Shown piece after piece: positions 1 through 9,671 of a stretch of 64,000 nucleotides of DNA. The notes below the pieces were generated by a model that saw only the letters and a list, made by a program, of their open reading frames with translations, was not told the DNA's origin and did no database searches. Each line of letters opens with the position of its first letter. The first letter of the stretch is position 1. Source of the stretch: UBA11574 sp963752565 (GTDB taxonomy: Bacteria; Desulfobacterota; Desulfobacteria; Desulfobacterales; UBA11574); contig CAVVZC010000011.1 of the NCBI GenBank assembly GCA_963752565.1, positions 89,014-153,013 on the forward strand, given 5' to 3'. The translations under genes were made by a program, and so were the position numbers.

Positions 1-34
1 ACAGTTTAATATGTTGTTTTCTCAATAAATTCAT
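1..34 (-). CDS. 5' end of a gene cut by the window edge (possibly a ctpA-type S41 peptidase)
   Basis: Only the first eleven codons are visible, reading MNLLRKQHIKL on the minus strand. The ATG is preceded by AAGGAG seven bases upstream, which makes the start convincing. It follows the envC-like gene by 65 bp in the same direction. In many Proteobacteria the gene after ftsE-ftsX-envC is a carboxy-terminal processing protease (S41), so that is the best guess, but nothing in the eleven residues proves it. Confidence 0.5.
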   Translation of the reverse strand, partial: MNLLRKQHIKL

Positions 35-99
35 GAAGTTTCTCCTTTTAATCTGAACTTCTTATAATACCCTTCATTCAGCCCATTGAAAAGTCCAGA

Positions 100-1530
100 C
101 TAACCTTTTTTAATCCATTTCAACGGGTCCACAGGTTTCCCATGATGACGTACTTCAAAATGCAAACTTGGACCGATCATTGACCCCGAGTCTCCAACTG
201 TTGCCACAACTTCGCCCATTTCAACAGTATCTCCTTGTGAAGCAAAAAGTTCCTGAGCATGGGCATAAATGGTGTAGTAATTGTTCCCATGATCAATGAT
301 GATCATATTTCCGTATCCCTTAAACCATCTGGCATAAAGAATTCGTCCATCATAGACGGCACGTATGGGTTCACCTCTGTCCGCTTTTATCTCGATACCG
401 CTTTGGAAATTGGTCACATTGAACTTTTTGTTTCGGTATGGTCCGAAAAAGGATATTATTTTACCTTTTACCGGCATATTAAGCAATCCTTTTAAAGTGG
501 AAAAGCTTTTTAGTGAAATATTTTTTTGGGGTTCCGTCAGATCCGCTCCGGATTTCAAAGATATTACGGTATGATCTAAATCTGCCGCCGCCTGTTTCAA
601 GGATTCAAGAGCCGCCAACTTTAAAGACCTTTTTTTACGTATATCATCAAGCAGTTGTGAACGTTTTTGTCTTTCACGAGACATAATATTAATCTGTTTT
701 TTTAAATCTGTCTCAACAGCAAGCTTCTCCTTTTTTTTTGCATTCAACTCAATCAGAAGCTGCTCAAGCTTCTCTTTATTGTCCAGAAGATTTTGCCAAA
801 TATTTTCATCATACGCCAGCACCTGTTCCAAAACCTTTTTTCGATGAAAAAGTTCATACATGGATTGAGCCGAAGCCAAAACATATATTTTTCCCAGCCA
901 GTTCAGCTTATAAAGAGCGACCAGGCGCTTTGATGCATATTCTTCGCTGGTTTTAATCCTTTTTTGAAGTTCTTTGGATGTATTTGTCGTCTTCTTTATT
1001 TCTTTATCAAAGTCAGCAAGCTCTGTTTTGAGAGACGAAGCATTTTTTCTGGCCCTGTCAAGTGTCAAATCAATATCGTTCAAGCTGTTGACGATTGAAG
1101 TTTCTCTTCGGGTAAACCTCAAGAGTTCGGCCTGCCCCTTTTCTATCTCACGGTTGATACTTCTCGCCTCTTTCCCGAAGCCTTCAATGTCGCCATTGTT
1201 ATTTTCTGTTTTTACTGTTTTCTTTGTACTGTCCTCAGATAGAATGTACACATATCGCTTTAAATTTCGAATATATCCGACCTGGCCTTCATGTAAAATT
1301 TTAAGCCATTTATTATGATGCTCGAGGATTCTGACTTTCGTTCCTTTTGAAATCAATACCAGAGAGGGACTTTTAATGCCGGGTTGGGACCGAACGTTCA
1401 GCTTGTTGGCAATCACAACCCCGATTTCATCGGATTGTGCAACGGAAACATCGGGGGGTTGCAGTATGATAATGACACCGACCGCAGCATATGCTATTGT
1501 TTTAAAAACTGTTTTAGAGAAAGAAAGCAC
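100..1530 (-). CDS. EnvC-like murein hydrolase activator (SH3b, coiled coil, M23 domain)
   Basis: Periplasmic factor that probably activates cell-wall amidases at the division site under control of FtsEX. An N-terminal hydrophobic segment is followed by an SH3-like region (GVVIANKLNVRSQPG), a long Lys/Glu-rich coiled coil of about 200 residues, and a C-terminal LytM/M23 domain containing VTNFQSGIEIKADRG, IIIDHGNNYYTIYAH and GPSLHFEVRHHG. The canonical M23 zinc ligands are incomplete: the usual HxGxD is QSGIE here. This is the pattern of a non-enzymatic activator such as EnvC. The longest reading frame starts at 1584, inside ftsX. GTG codons at 1539 or 1530, the latter just after a GGGTGG stretch, give a better signal peptide and only a short overlap with ftsX. 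The exact start is uncertain. Confidence 0.85.
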   Translation of the reverse strand: MLSFSKTVFKTIAYAAVGVIIILQPPDVSVAQSDEIGVVIANKLNVRSQPGIKSPSLVLISKGTKVRILEHHNKWLKILHEGQVGYIRNLKRYVYILSEDSTKKTVKTENNNGDIEGFGKEARSINREIEKGQAELLRFTRRETSIVNSLNDIDLTLDRARKNASSLKTELADFDKEIKKTTNTSKELQKRIKTSEEYASKRLVALYKLNWLGKIYVLASAQSMYELFHRKKVLEQVLAYDENIWQNLLDNKEKLEQLLIELNAKKKEKLAVETDLKKQINIMSRERQKRSQLLDDIRKKRSLKLAALESLKQAAADLDHTVISLKSGADLTEPQKNISLKSFSTLKGLLNMPVKGKIISFFGPYRNKKFNVTNFQSGIEIKADRGEPIRAVYDGRILYARWFKGYGNMIIIDHGNNYYTIYAHAQELFASQGDTVEMGEVVATVGDSGSMIGPSLHFEVRHHGKPVDPLKWIKKG

Positions 1531-2372
1531 CCCATCCACCCTACAAACATGCTGCAAATCAATATTCCAAGGAAAGCCTTCCAAGAAAGAAATCTGATCG
1601 CAAACAGACTTGAAGTTAAACTTTTATTGACATTCGATGAAATGAACATAAAAAGAACAAATAATGCTGCCAGCCCGATAATTCCGCCCAGTGCTCCCTG
1701 GATAAGGCCTTCTATATAGAAAGGGGCTCTGATGAAACCGTCGGTTGCACCGACCAGCCGCATGATTTCAACCTCTTCACGCCTTGAATAAAGCACCAAG
1801 CGAATGGTGTTGGCGACAATTAAAACAGTTGCCGCAAAAAAAAGAGCCCCCATTGCATATCCTGTTAATTTGAACAGATTGAGAATGTTCGTAAATCGTC
1901 CCAGCCAAACTTGCCCATACTCGACTTCATCCACCAGCGAAAGCGATTCCAGGCCAGCAGCAAGCGTTTCGACTTTATCCTGGTTTTGGAAATCTTCTGT
2001 AAGCCGAACTTCAAAGGCATCCGGTAAGGGATTCTCTTTCAAGTCATCCAGCAACGAGGACTGCCGTTTCATCTGATGTTTTAACCGTTCCAACGCCTCT
2101 TTGTTTGAAATAAACCGAACATTCTTTACACCTTTCATACCCTCAATTTTACTTTTGATATCAGAAACTTTTGTTTCAGAGGAATTGGGCTTAAGATAGA
2201 TCATTATCCGAATCCCCTTTTTCCAGGAATTCACAATATCGTTTGTATTTACAAAAAAAAGAGCAAAAGCACTGGCAATAAGTATGGCAATCGCAATGGT
2301 AGCGATGGTCACAGCACTCAAAAACCTGTGATCAAGAATATCCTTTATGGCCCGCTTAAAATAAATAATCAT
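1494..2372 (-). CDS. ftsX: Cell division protein FtsX (ABC transporter permease)
   Basis: Inner-membrane partner of the FtsE ATPase; the complex transmits a conformational signal to periplasmic amidase activators during division. At 292 residues it has family-typical length. It shows an N-terminal TM helix (about residues 21-43), an extracytoplasmic domain with the FtsX pattern (MIYLKPNSSE, PLPDAFEV), and three C-terminal TM helices. Between the TM helices sits SRREEVEIMRLVGATDGFI, the conserved FtsX cytoplasmic loop. It lies 13 bp after ftsE and overlaps the envC-like gene, so the three are surely co-transcribed. Confidence 0.95.
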   Translation of the reverse strand: MIIYFKRAIKDILDHRFLSAVTIATIAIAILIASAFALFFVNTNDIVNSWKKGIRIMIYLKPNSSETKVSDIKSKIEGMKGVKNVRFISNKEALERLKHQMKRQSSLLDDLKENPLPDAFEVRLTEDFQNQDKVETLAAGLESLSLVDEVEYGQVWLGRFTNILNLFKLTGYAMGALFFAATVLIVANTIRLVLYSRREEVEIMRLVGATDGFIRAPFYIEGLIQGALGGIIGLAALFVLFMFISSNVNKSLTSSLFAIRFLSWKAFLGILICSMFVGWMGCFLSLKQFLKQ

Positions 2373-2385
2373 CAGAACACGTTCT

Positions 2386-3075
2386 CTAATGGATTGATAT
2401 GGTTTGGATTCGACCCTGCTTCAGATGAATGACTCGGCCCCCTGTTTTGCGGATGAGCTCTTTGTCGTGGGTTGCAATAATAACCGTAGCACCTCGAATA
2501 TGAAATCTTTTGAGCAGGTTAAGGATAATATCGGCAGAGTCCTCATCCAAGTTGCCGGTCGGTTCATCTGCAAGTATAATCTTTGGGTCTCCGACGATGG
2601 CTCTGGCAACGGCGATTCTTTGCTGTTCCCCACCGGATAGGGTCGGGGGGAAGGAATGAATGCTGTTTTCCATACCAACAGTTCTGAGCACACTCCTTAC
2701 TTTTTTTTCAACAAATCGCCGTTTTTTTCCCTTTGCTTCAAGTACAATGGCAATATTATCAAATACAGTCTTTGTACGAATCAGCTTGTAATCCTGAAAT
2801 ATTACGCCGAACTTTCGTCGAAGAATCGGTATTCGATGATGTGAAAGTCTTGATAGATTCATTCCATCGATCAACACCTGTCCTTCTGATACAGCTTCTC
2901 CAAAATACAAAAGCTTCAGCAGAGAAGTTTTGCCTGCCCCGCTGGGACCGCTGATAAAAAGGAGTTCGCTTTTTGGAATATCAAGGGTGATATCGATAAG
3001 CGCTTTAACGGCACCGTAATTCTTGTGGACGTGAAACATCCGAATCATAGAGCTTTTACTCTGTTTCTCAATCAT
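2386..3075 (-). CDS. ftsE: Cell division ATP-binding protein FtsE
   Basis: ATPase of the FtsEX complex. Walker A is GPSGAGKTSL, the ABC signature is LSGGEQQRIAVARA and Walker B is IILADEPTGNLD, all intact. Its 229 residues match the family. The start codon overlaps the stop of the upstream tolC-like gene (ATGA, 4 bp), indicating translational coupling. An N-terminal extension of about nine residues (MIEKQSKSS) precedes the usual beginning; a second ATG at MIRMFHVHKNYG could also be used. Confidence 0.95.
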   Translation of the reverse strand: MIEKQSKSSMIRMFHVHKNYGAVKALIDITLDIPKSELLFISGPSGAGKTSLLKLLYFGEAVSEGQVLIDGMNLSRLSHHRIPILRRKFGVIFQDYKLIRTKTVFDNIAIVLEAKGKKRRFVEKKVRSVLRTVGMENSIHSFPPTLSGGEQQRIAVARAIVGDPKIILADEPTGNLDEDSADIILNLLKRFHIRGATVIIATHDKELIRKTGGRVIHLKQGRIQTISIH

Positions 3076-4397
3076 TCAATAACTTCCTGACCGATAGATC
3101 GATACAGTGTCGCCTTAGAAATTTTAAATGCGTACAATGCATTGTAATAATTTGTCTCAGTTCTTGAGAGAAGTGTTTGGGCAATGAGCACATCGGTTTG
3201 CGTGGAGATTTGTTCTTTATACCGTTCCTGGAAAATCCTGAAATTTTCTTTGGCCTGCTCAACGGCTTTTTCCACCGTTTTGATCGCCCTTTCCGCTTCT
3301 TGAGTCCTCAGATATGCCGTCTTTACCTCCAATTGGATATTATCCAGAATCTCTTTTTTTTGAAGCTTTGCCTGATTGAATCGGGAATGTTTTTCTTTAA
3401 CACCATATATGGTGCGACCCCATTCCCAGAAATTCCATTTTGCCACCGCACCGACACTCCATCCACTGGGATCTAATATACCCTGACCGCCGTCGACATC
3501 CCATTCCGTCCCTCGTTTGAAATAGCTCCCCTCAAGATCGACGGTTGGATAATAGTCTTTTTTTGCAAGTTGTATTTCATTTTGTGCTATTTCAATTTGC
3601 ATATCGGCAATTGTTATTTCAAATCGATTTTTTTCAGCTTCGGAAAGGCAATACTCAAGGGTTTCTTCAAACGGAGAATAATCAAGAATGTCTTTTAGAA
3701 CAACCGGCGTATTTATGGGTCTTCTAAGCAGTGTATTAAAATTCGACTCGGCATTGTCCAAATTGTTTTTAGCAACAATAAGCTCCTGTTTGGCATTGGC
3801 CAGTTCAACCTGTGCCTGGAGCAGATCGTTCAACGGCGTCATGCCGACCTGGTAAAAATTGTCGGCCACTTCTTTTTGGGCTCTGATCTGTACAACGGTT
3901 TTTTGGGCGATGTCATGCAGCTTTTGAGTCTGCAGTATTTGAAAGTAAGCATTTTTTGCGTCCAGAATAATATCTTGACGAACAAGTCGTTCCTTAATTT
4001 GGGCTCTATCCAGTCCAATTTTGGCGATGTCGTACTGTCTCAGTAAAGAGAAACCCGTAAATATGGGTTGACTGAATGACGTTACAAAACTGTATTCTTC
4101 GTCCGCTGAAAGTACGAAACCGCTGGTTTCTACACTAGCGTCCAAACGATTGTATTGGTAAGACGCGCTGAATGTAGGAAAAAATTGCGTCCGTCGGGCT
4201 TTTTTCACAGCCATGGCCGCTGCTGTTTCTTCTTTGGACGATTTCAGCCCGAGATTTGCCTTGACAGCACTTTCAATGGTCTGTTTGAGGGTGATAATTT
4301 CAACAGGCTCCTGAGCTTTTGAACAAACGGGAAATAGTATCGGTTGAATCGAGATAAAACACAAAAATAGTCCAATCCATTTTATTTTAAACATCAT
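3072..4397 (-). CDS. TolC-family outer membrane efflux protein
   Basis: Outer-membrane channel subunit of a tripartite efflux or secretion system. It has a signal peptide (IKWIGLFLCFISIQPILFP) and two OEP repeats rich in long helices, with the typical TolC features ASYQYNRLD, a periplasmic helical hairpin (VEL ANAKQELIVAKNNLDNAE) and a second repeat with VKTAYLRTQEAERAI. At about 440 residues it is of normal length. The reading frame extends to 4415, but the ATG at 4397 (MMFKIKW) follows AAGGAC at good spacing and is preferred. No adaptor or pump gene is adjacent; it heads the ftsEX run instead. Its export partner therefore cannot be named from this window. Confidence 0.9.
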   Translation of the reverse strand: MMFKIKWIGLFLCFISIQPILFPVCSKAQEPVEIITLKQTIESAVKANLGLKSSKEETAAAMAVKKARRTQFFPTFSASYQYNRLDASVETSGFVLSADEEYSFVTSFSQPIFTGFSLLRQYDIAKIGLDRAQIKERLVRQDIILDAKNAYFQILQTQKLHDIAQKTVVQIRAQKEVADNFYQVGMTPLNDLLQAQVELANAKQELIVAKNNLDNAESNFNTLLRRPINTPVVLKDILDYSPFEETLEYCLSEAEKNRFEITIADMQIEIAQNEIQLAKKDYYPTVDLEGSYFKRGTEWDVDGGQGILDPSGWSVGAVAKWNFWEWGRTIYGVKEKHSRFNQAKLQKKEILDNIQLEVKTAYLRTQEAERAIKTVEKAVEQAKENFRIFQERYKEQISTQTDVLIAQTLLSRTETNYYNALYAFKISKATLYRSIGQEVIE

Positions 4398-4599
4398 ATT
4401 ATTTTGTCCTTGCATTGTTGAAAGATATAGAACCTTTAAGTAACGCCATCTTCAAATAGCAAATAACAATCCATCCTTCAATTGAGCATTTTCGATCACT
4501 ATGAGCATAAATTTTAAGGGTTTTCGATTGACCCACACGGGGTTTATTGATATTTATCTTTTCGAGTTGAAGGAGTGCTGTCACCAGTTTTCCTTACTC

Positions 4600-4655
4600 A
4601 AAGCCTCCACTGAATCCCATTAAACAGGCTTCTTCCATTTCGGTGGAGGCTTTTC
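4600..4655. terminator. Inverted repeat, possible terminator between the aminotransferase and tolC-like genes
   Basis: AAAGCCTCCACTG (4600-4612) pairs with CGGTGGAGGCTTTT (4641-4654) around a loop of about 28 bases. It lies downstream of the minus-strand aminotransferase gene. The T-tract is better on the plus strand than on the minus, so its direction is uncertain. The rest of 4398-4819 shows no convincing gene; a 61-codon frame overlapping the tolC start has no signs of coding. Confidence 0.4.
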
Positions 4656-4819
4656 TATATCGAATCAACACCTTAAAATCAATAGTTTCTCATCAATTTA
4701 ACGTTCATATTTTGATAGTGTTTCTATCTTTTGAAAATATATGGTGATTGCCACCTTCATCGATATTCACTTGAATGAGACCTATCCAGGTAATATCAAA
4801 TAAGGGTTCGAAACTCGAG

Positions 4820-4924
4820 TCAAATTTTTTCCACGACATTTTCAATAACATTTAGTGCCTGTTCGACAAGGTTCATGTCCGCCTGGGTGCCCATATGCCC
4901 CAGTCTAAAGACTTTGCCGGCCAT
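4820..4924 (-). pseudogene. Out-of-frame C-terminal tail of the aminotransferase
   Basis: This frame encodes the missing end of the aminotransferase: MAGKVFRLGHMG followed by TQADMNLVEQALNVIE. RxGHMG is the class-V C-terminal signature that binds the substrate carboxylate. It is one base out of register with the upstream frame at the run of G and C around 4925-4931. Confidence 0.75.
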
Positions 4925-5912
4925 CGGGCCCATAACTCCCGCCCACCACAAGTCCCTGCTGTCGAAGTTGTAAGTTAAATTCCGGCCAGTCAACCCCGTC
5001 AGGGATGTTGACGGCTGTAACCGTCGGAGACGGTACGGCATCCGAAGCCGGAAAAAGCGACAATCCCATGTCAATTATTTTGGTGCGGCAAAATTCTGCA
5101 ACCTTTTCATGCCTGGCATAGCTGTTGACAAGCCCTTCATTTAGAATCGACTCAGATCCTGCGTTAAGACCCGCAACTCCCTGCCAGTTTGGCGTATACG
5201 GAAAATAATGTTCTGCCTGCGCATTATAAAACGGTTTCAAGGCATCATACCCCGCATAATTGACGTTGTGAATGATGTCCCATGCTGATTCACTCACCGA
5301 TAAAAAGGCCATGTCCGGCAGAGAAGACAAACATTTTTGCGATCCTCCCAGACACAGGTCGATATGCCATGCATCACTGAGAACGGGCGTACCCCCCACA
5401 CTGGCCACGGCATCCACATACAGGAGGGGAACCTTATGGCGTTGTTTCAATCGCCCCAATTCAGCAACGGGATTTAAGGTGCCGGATGGTGTTTCACAGT
5501 GAACCATGGTAATCATTTTCGGTTTGAATTGAACAATGGCTGCCTCAATTTCGGACAAATCCGAAACGGTTTCATTATACGGCAAGCGTATTATATTTAC
5601 GTCGGCACCCATGGAGAGCGCCATGTCGCCGATCCCGTCGCCAAAAACACCGGTGGCGATGGCCAATACGCGGTCTCCGGGGAGAAGACAGCTTTTCAAG
5701 GCGCTCCACAATGCCAGCATGCCTTCCCCGGATTGAATGACGACGCGGTTTTTGGTACCAAAAATCATTTTTAGATTGGATTCCGTCTTGTTGTATAATT
5801 CCAGAAATTCGGCTTCCAAATCCGCCGAGCCAAAATTGGTCTGGTATGTGTCCAGAACAGCCTGGGGTAATTTAACCGGCCCGGGAACCATTGGAATGGG
5901 ATATGTTTTCAT
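4905..5912 (-). CDS. Class-V PLP aminotransferase (serine-pyruvate / alanine-glyoxylate type), frameshifted at its 3' end
   Basis: PLP enzyme of the serine-pyruvate/alanine-glyoxylate aminotransferase family, moving an amino group between a small amino acid and a 2-oxoacid. The N-terminus has the family opening PMVPGPVKLPQAVLDT. VIQSGEGMLALWSAL forms the phosphate-binding part, VDAVASVGGTPV the cofactor-ring aspartate region, and GGSQKCLSS contains the Schiff-base lysine. The frame stops after GGSYGPDGRQSL, where family members continue GP-(M)-AGKVFRLGHMG. The missing piece lies in the next frame (to 4820). One extra base near 4925-4931 explains this, either a real mutation or a sequencing error. 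The ATG at 5912 follows AAGGATT. Substrate is not certain. Confidence 0.8.
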   Translation of the reverse strand: MKTYPIPMVPGPVKLPQAVLDTYQTNFGSADLEAEFLELYNKTESNLKMIFGTKNRVVIQSGEGMLALWSALKSCLLPGDRVLAIATGVFGDGIGDMALSMGADVNIIRLPYNETVSDLSEIEAAIVQFKPKMITMVHCETPSGTLNPVAELGRLKQRHKVPLLYVDAVASVGGTPVLSDAWHIDLCLGGSQKCLSSLPDMAFLSVSESAWDIIHNVNYAGYDALKPFYNAQAEHYFPYTPNWQGVAGLNAGSESILNEGLVNSYARHEKVAEFCRTKIIDMGLSLFPASDAVPSPTVTAVNIPDGVDWPEFNLQLRQQGLVVGGSYGPDGRQSL

Positions 5913-5925
5913 GGTTTAATCCTTT

Positions 5926-8751
5926 TTATAATCTAAACCCTATTGTGAAATGAAACCGACCCGCGCTTTCATTCGGCTTTCTATCCAGTTTGTGGCCGTA
6001 ATAGACCCCGATGGGTCCAATGGGCGTAAAATAGTGCAGCCCTGCCCCGACTGAAGAACGAAACTCATCCGAACCTTGGTCGATAAGAGCGTTCCTGACG
6101 CTGCCGATGTCGTAAAATAAAGAAAACTCAAAATCAGAACCCAAATCAATTCTTGCCTCGATATTCCCCAAGATTGAAGTTAACCCTCCTACAGCCTTGT
6201 CGAACACGTCAAATCGAAGCAGGTTTTCGTCAAATCCCCGAACAGTGGATGTGCCCCCCAGGAAAAAAAGCTGGTCTTCCGGTATGCTGCTGGCGTCCTC
6301 GAAGGGAGTAATATCCCCGACCCGTCCCCGCAGGGCAAAACTTAAGTTTTCTATGGGTGTATAATATTTTCGAACCTCGAAACGATATCTAAAAAAATCA
6401 TCCAGAGAGTTGTTGATCCCTTTAGAAACATCCAGGAGCAAAGAAGAATAAAGCCCTTTTCTAGGCCGTATATAGGAATCTATTGCATTATAGACAAGTG
6501 AGGGACTTATCGTCAAAATTTCTCTGGACTCAAATCTATTTTCTTCATTGACAAAAATGGGTTCCGAATCGCGCGGGTAGTCCTTCTTGTAGGAATAAAC
6601 AAAAGAAATGCCTGCGTTAAATTTTTTAAGAAACCTTCGGTCAAATGATAATAGAACGCCCCTTTCTCTGGTGCCGAAATTTGTATTAAACTCTTCCCTA
6701 TTTTCAGCAAACATGTTTATTGCCGACTTGATTCGAGTCCCCAGAAATCTGGGTTCAGAGATGCCCAGGTCCCCTCGGTACCCTATCTGGCTGATATCAC
6801 CCCCCGCCCAAACATCCTTGTTTAATCCAAAAAGGTTACGATTGCCGCCCAAGATGTTTGCGTAAAACCCCCTTTCGGTGTCATATCCTCCGCCAGTTTG
6901 AATATAATAAGGCTTTTTCTCTTCCAATTCCAAAAACAGATTCACTTTATCCGCCATTTCTTTTAACCCGAAAGTGTTAAAACGTACCGATTCAAAGGCT
7001 TCGACGTCTCGGATATTGCGCTGGGATCTCAAAAATTTATTCAGCGAAAACGGTTCTCCAGGATCGATTTCAAGTTCATTTTTTATAACACGTCTTTTGG
7101 TGAGAAAATTCCCTGTCAAAGCCGTTTGACCCATTTTCACAAACGGCCCTTCATCAACTTCATAAGTTACAGCAGCTTCAGTATTGTCCTTGCTGATAAT
7201 CGCAGTTCCCATGACCTTGACATGGGGATAACCCTTCTCAGAAATCAGGGATGACAGCGTGTTTTCATCACTGCGAATCATATAGTTTTGAAAAACAGAT
7301 CCTTTTTTCAACGTGACAGCCTCACGGGCCTGAGCGCCCGATAACACATTCAACCCATGGATTGTTAATGATTTTACGTGTGTCTGAACCCCCTCTTCAA
7401 TGTCTATTGTAATGCCTACATTTTGTTTTCTTTTTTTAATATCTTTATCCGGTGTTACCTGATCTTTCACCATCGTGTTCATATAGCCTTGTTTGAGATA
7501 AAGAGACGTTATGGCGCGTTTATCCTCTTCCAAGGTCTCCTGAACGAGGGCACCGTTTGCAATAACTCCCGGAGTTCGGGTCAAAATCTGTTTTTTGATT
7601 TGTTTTGAATCAAACGCGTTATTTCCTTTAAAATTGACTGAATTTACAATGTATTGCGGCCCTTCATCAATTATAAGGCGGATTTTACGAACCGGTTGAC
7701 CTGCTTCTTGTTTTCTTTCAGATTTCGTCTCTATCCGGCACTCCTTATATCCTGCGTTAAGGTAGCGTTTCTTTATTTTGCGTATACTTTTTCTTAGACC
7801 AAAGTCCCTTTTATTCCCGTCCTTAAAAAGAACTATATCTTTTTTTAACCTAAAATCCCAAAACGCCTTGTTGCCTTCAAATTCGATGTCATACCTGGAT
7901 CCTTCATCAATGTTTAAAGAAATAGAAACATTTTGAGTTTTGGCATCTTTGTTGACAACGGAGTTCACGACAACGTCCGGATACCCTTTTTTCCGGTAAA
8001 ACTGGATTAGATTTTTAATATCTTTATCAAATTGTTTTTTCTTAAAACGCCTCATAAAATCCGGAATCAGCCACGATTTATACGTTTTGATCCGCAATTT
8101 AAGACGCGTCTTTGAAAAAGCCCGGTTTCCTTTGATTTCAAAGCGCCGGATATGAAAAAAATCACCTTTGTCGATATTGACAAAAACCACCACGTTTCCG
8201 TCAGCAGGATCTTCTTTGGCGTCTAAATGTACAATCGGGGCAATATATCCTTCTTTCTTGAAAAGCTGGACAATGGCAGCCTCTTTGGCGGAAAACGTTT
8301 CCGGATTATATTCATCGCCTGTACGGAGCTGCATGGCATTGAAAATTTCTCGTTCCAAAAGGGGAAATCCACCGCTGATGTTAATATCTTTGACCCGGGG
8401 ATAGGGCGTTACCTCAAAATGAAGCACCAATTGATCTTCTTTAACGGATTTTTCGAAAACATGGATGGCTTTAAATATTTTCGACGATTTCAAAGCTTCA
8501 AGTGAATCCTGGAACCGATTCGTCGAAAAGGCTTCCCCTTCCCGGATAAAAATTAGATTTTTTACCAAATCAACCCATCGGCTCACATCCCCTTTTATTC
8601 CCTGAACATCGACAATAATCCGTGAAACAACAGGTCCGGGCTGGTCTATTTTTTCCTTCTGTGCAAATGCGGCGTCTTTTGCTATGCCCACCAGTAGAAT
8701 CCACAACAATACGGTTATTTTTATCCAGTCTTTCTGCTTCCACTTTTTCAT
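5926..8751 (-). CDS. Omp85-family outer membrane protein (TamA/BamA-like) with about seven POTRA domains
   Basis: Outer-membrane assembly factor: periplasmic POTRA domains followed by a 16-stranded Omp85 barrel. A signal peptide (WIKITVLLWILLVGIAKDAAFA) leads into repeated POTRA units; recurring turns such as DINISGG, RRFEIKGNRAFSK, DIEFEGNKAF, SVNFKGNNAFD, SLTIHGLNVLSG and QTALTGNFLTKRR suggest six or seven units over residues 40-625. The barrel (about 630-944) contains GGTSTVRGFDEN, the loop-6 VRGF motif, and ends HFTIGFRL with a terminal aromatic-type signal. BamA has five POTRAs and TamA three, so this is larger than either. The tamB gene directly upstream on the same strand (15 bp away) supports a TamA-like partnership. 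An alternative TTG start lies at 8760. Confidence 0.88.
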   Translation of the reverse strand: MKKWKQKDWIKITVLLWILLVGIAKDAAFAQKEKIDQPGPVVSRIIVDVQGIKGDVSRWVDLVKNLIFIREGEAFSTNRFQDSLEALKSSKIFKAIHVFEKSVKEDQLVLHFEVTPYPRVKDINISGGFPLLEREIFNAMQLRTGDEYNPETFSAKEAAIVQLFKKEGYIAPIVHLDAKEDPADGNVVVFVNIDKGDFFHIRRFEIKGNRAFSKTRLKLRIKTYKSWLIPDFMRRFKKKQFDKDIKNLIQFYRKKGYPDVVVNSVVNKDAKTQNVSISLNIDEGSRYDIEFEGNKAFWDFRLKKDIVLFKDGNKRDFGLRKSIRKIKKRYLNAGYKECRIETKSERKQEAGQPVRKIRLIIDEGPQYIVNSVNFKGNNAFDSKQIKKQILTRTPGVIANGALVQETLEEDKRAITSLYLKQGYMNTMVKDQVTPDKDIKKRKQNVGITIDIEEGVQTHVKSLTIHGLNVLSGAQAREAVTLKKGSVFQNYMIRSDENTLSSLISEKGYPHVKVMGTAIISKDNTEAAVTYEVDEGPFVKMGQTALTGNFLTKRRVIKNELEIDPGEPFSLNKFLRSQRNIRDVEAFESVRFNTFGLKEMADKVNLFLELEEKKPYYIQTGGGYDTERGFYANILGGNRNLFGLNKDVWAGGDISQIGYRGDLGISEPRFLGTRIKSAINMFAENREEFNTNFGTRERGVLLSFDRRFLKKFNAGISFVYSYKKDYPRDSEPIFVNEENRFESREILTISPSLVYNAIDSYIRPRKGLYSSLLLDVSKGINNSLDDFFRYRFEVRKYYTPIENLSFALRGRVGDITPFEDASSIPEDQLFFLGGTSTVRGFDENLLRFDVFDKAVGGLTSILGNIEARIDLGSDFEFSLFYDIGSVRNALIDQGSDEFRSSVGAGLHYFTPIGPIGVYYGHKLDRKPNESAGRFHFTIGFRL

Positions 8752-8766
8752 CTGAATCAATCTTTT

Positions 8767-9671
8767 CTATCGAAATTCAAGCCTGAATTGAATCCCGCCG
8801 CCATAGTTTCCCTCGGTATCCTGGAAGGCGTTCATTAACAATTTCTCAAGAATTTTATATTCCGTGATTACTTTCTGGATAACCTGGGCATTTTTTGTCC
8901 GCACACCGTATTTGACCGCTACTCTTCGTGAAAGTTCTTTGCCCACAGTAACCTTTACCTCATCCGACTCATCAGTATTTATTGCTTCATTATATTCCAG
9001 CGCCACAACGTCCAGACCGGTGGCATCCTTGATTTCTTTCTGAACGCTTTCAGCCAGAACATCGGCGAGCATCTGTGTTGGAGATAACGATGAACCACCT
9101 TCTCTTGCAATCAGTTCCTGAGTTGTTTTTCCTGAAATCAGCAATGAGAGAATATCCTCTTCTCCCTCTGACGGATCGGAAGTCATGTCAAACCTGAGGG
9201 TATCCGGTGTACCGAAAATTTTTAAAAATACGGTCCATTCCCGAATTTTTACTTCACTTTGGATATCAATGGTCGGCTCGATTTTATACGGGTTTATAAA
9301 ATCAATGACACCTTTTTTAACATTAAATTCATTTCTTTGGAAATATACGGTTCCGGTTTCGACTTCTGCCCTTCCGCTGATAAGGGGTTGGTTTACCGTC
9401 CCGTGTATATTAAGATCAGGCTTGATCGTCAATAAAGCGATATTATTATCAATCACAAAAGGGTCTCTGTACCTGATTCTGCAATCTATAGCCATGTTGT
9501 TAATAATGGGCCAGGGGGTCTTCGAGGTCACCAAAGGTTCCTCCCGTGATTCATGGCCGATGCTTTCCATGAGATTCAGACGAACATCTTTATCATATGT
9601 CCCTTCAAGAAGCTCAACGTCTCCTTTTATCAGAGACTTTTCCGGTGAGCCTCGAACATCCAGTTCAGAGC
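8767..9671 (-). CDS. tamB: TamB C-terminal part, separated by a frameshift
   Basis: This frame carries the DUF490 (TamB) C-terminal domain: LNIHGTVNQPLISGRAEV, then GTVYFQRNEFNVKKGVIDF and PTIDIQSEVKIREW, followed by DPSEGEEDILSLLISG and the closing beta-rich stretch ending QFRLEFR. These are hallmarks of the conserved TamB end that contacts the TamA barrel. The visible internal ATG is at 9570, but homology continues upstream (ELDVRGSPEKSLIKGDVELL) to about 9671, where it meets the upstream frame. I therefore read it as the end of the upstream gene rather than as a separate gene. Confidence 0.8.

Noticed and set aside
4399..4584. 61-codon minus-strand frame overlapping the tolC-like start
   Set aside because: No ribosome site, no family, and it overlaps the signal peptide region of a clear gene.
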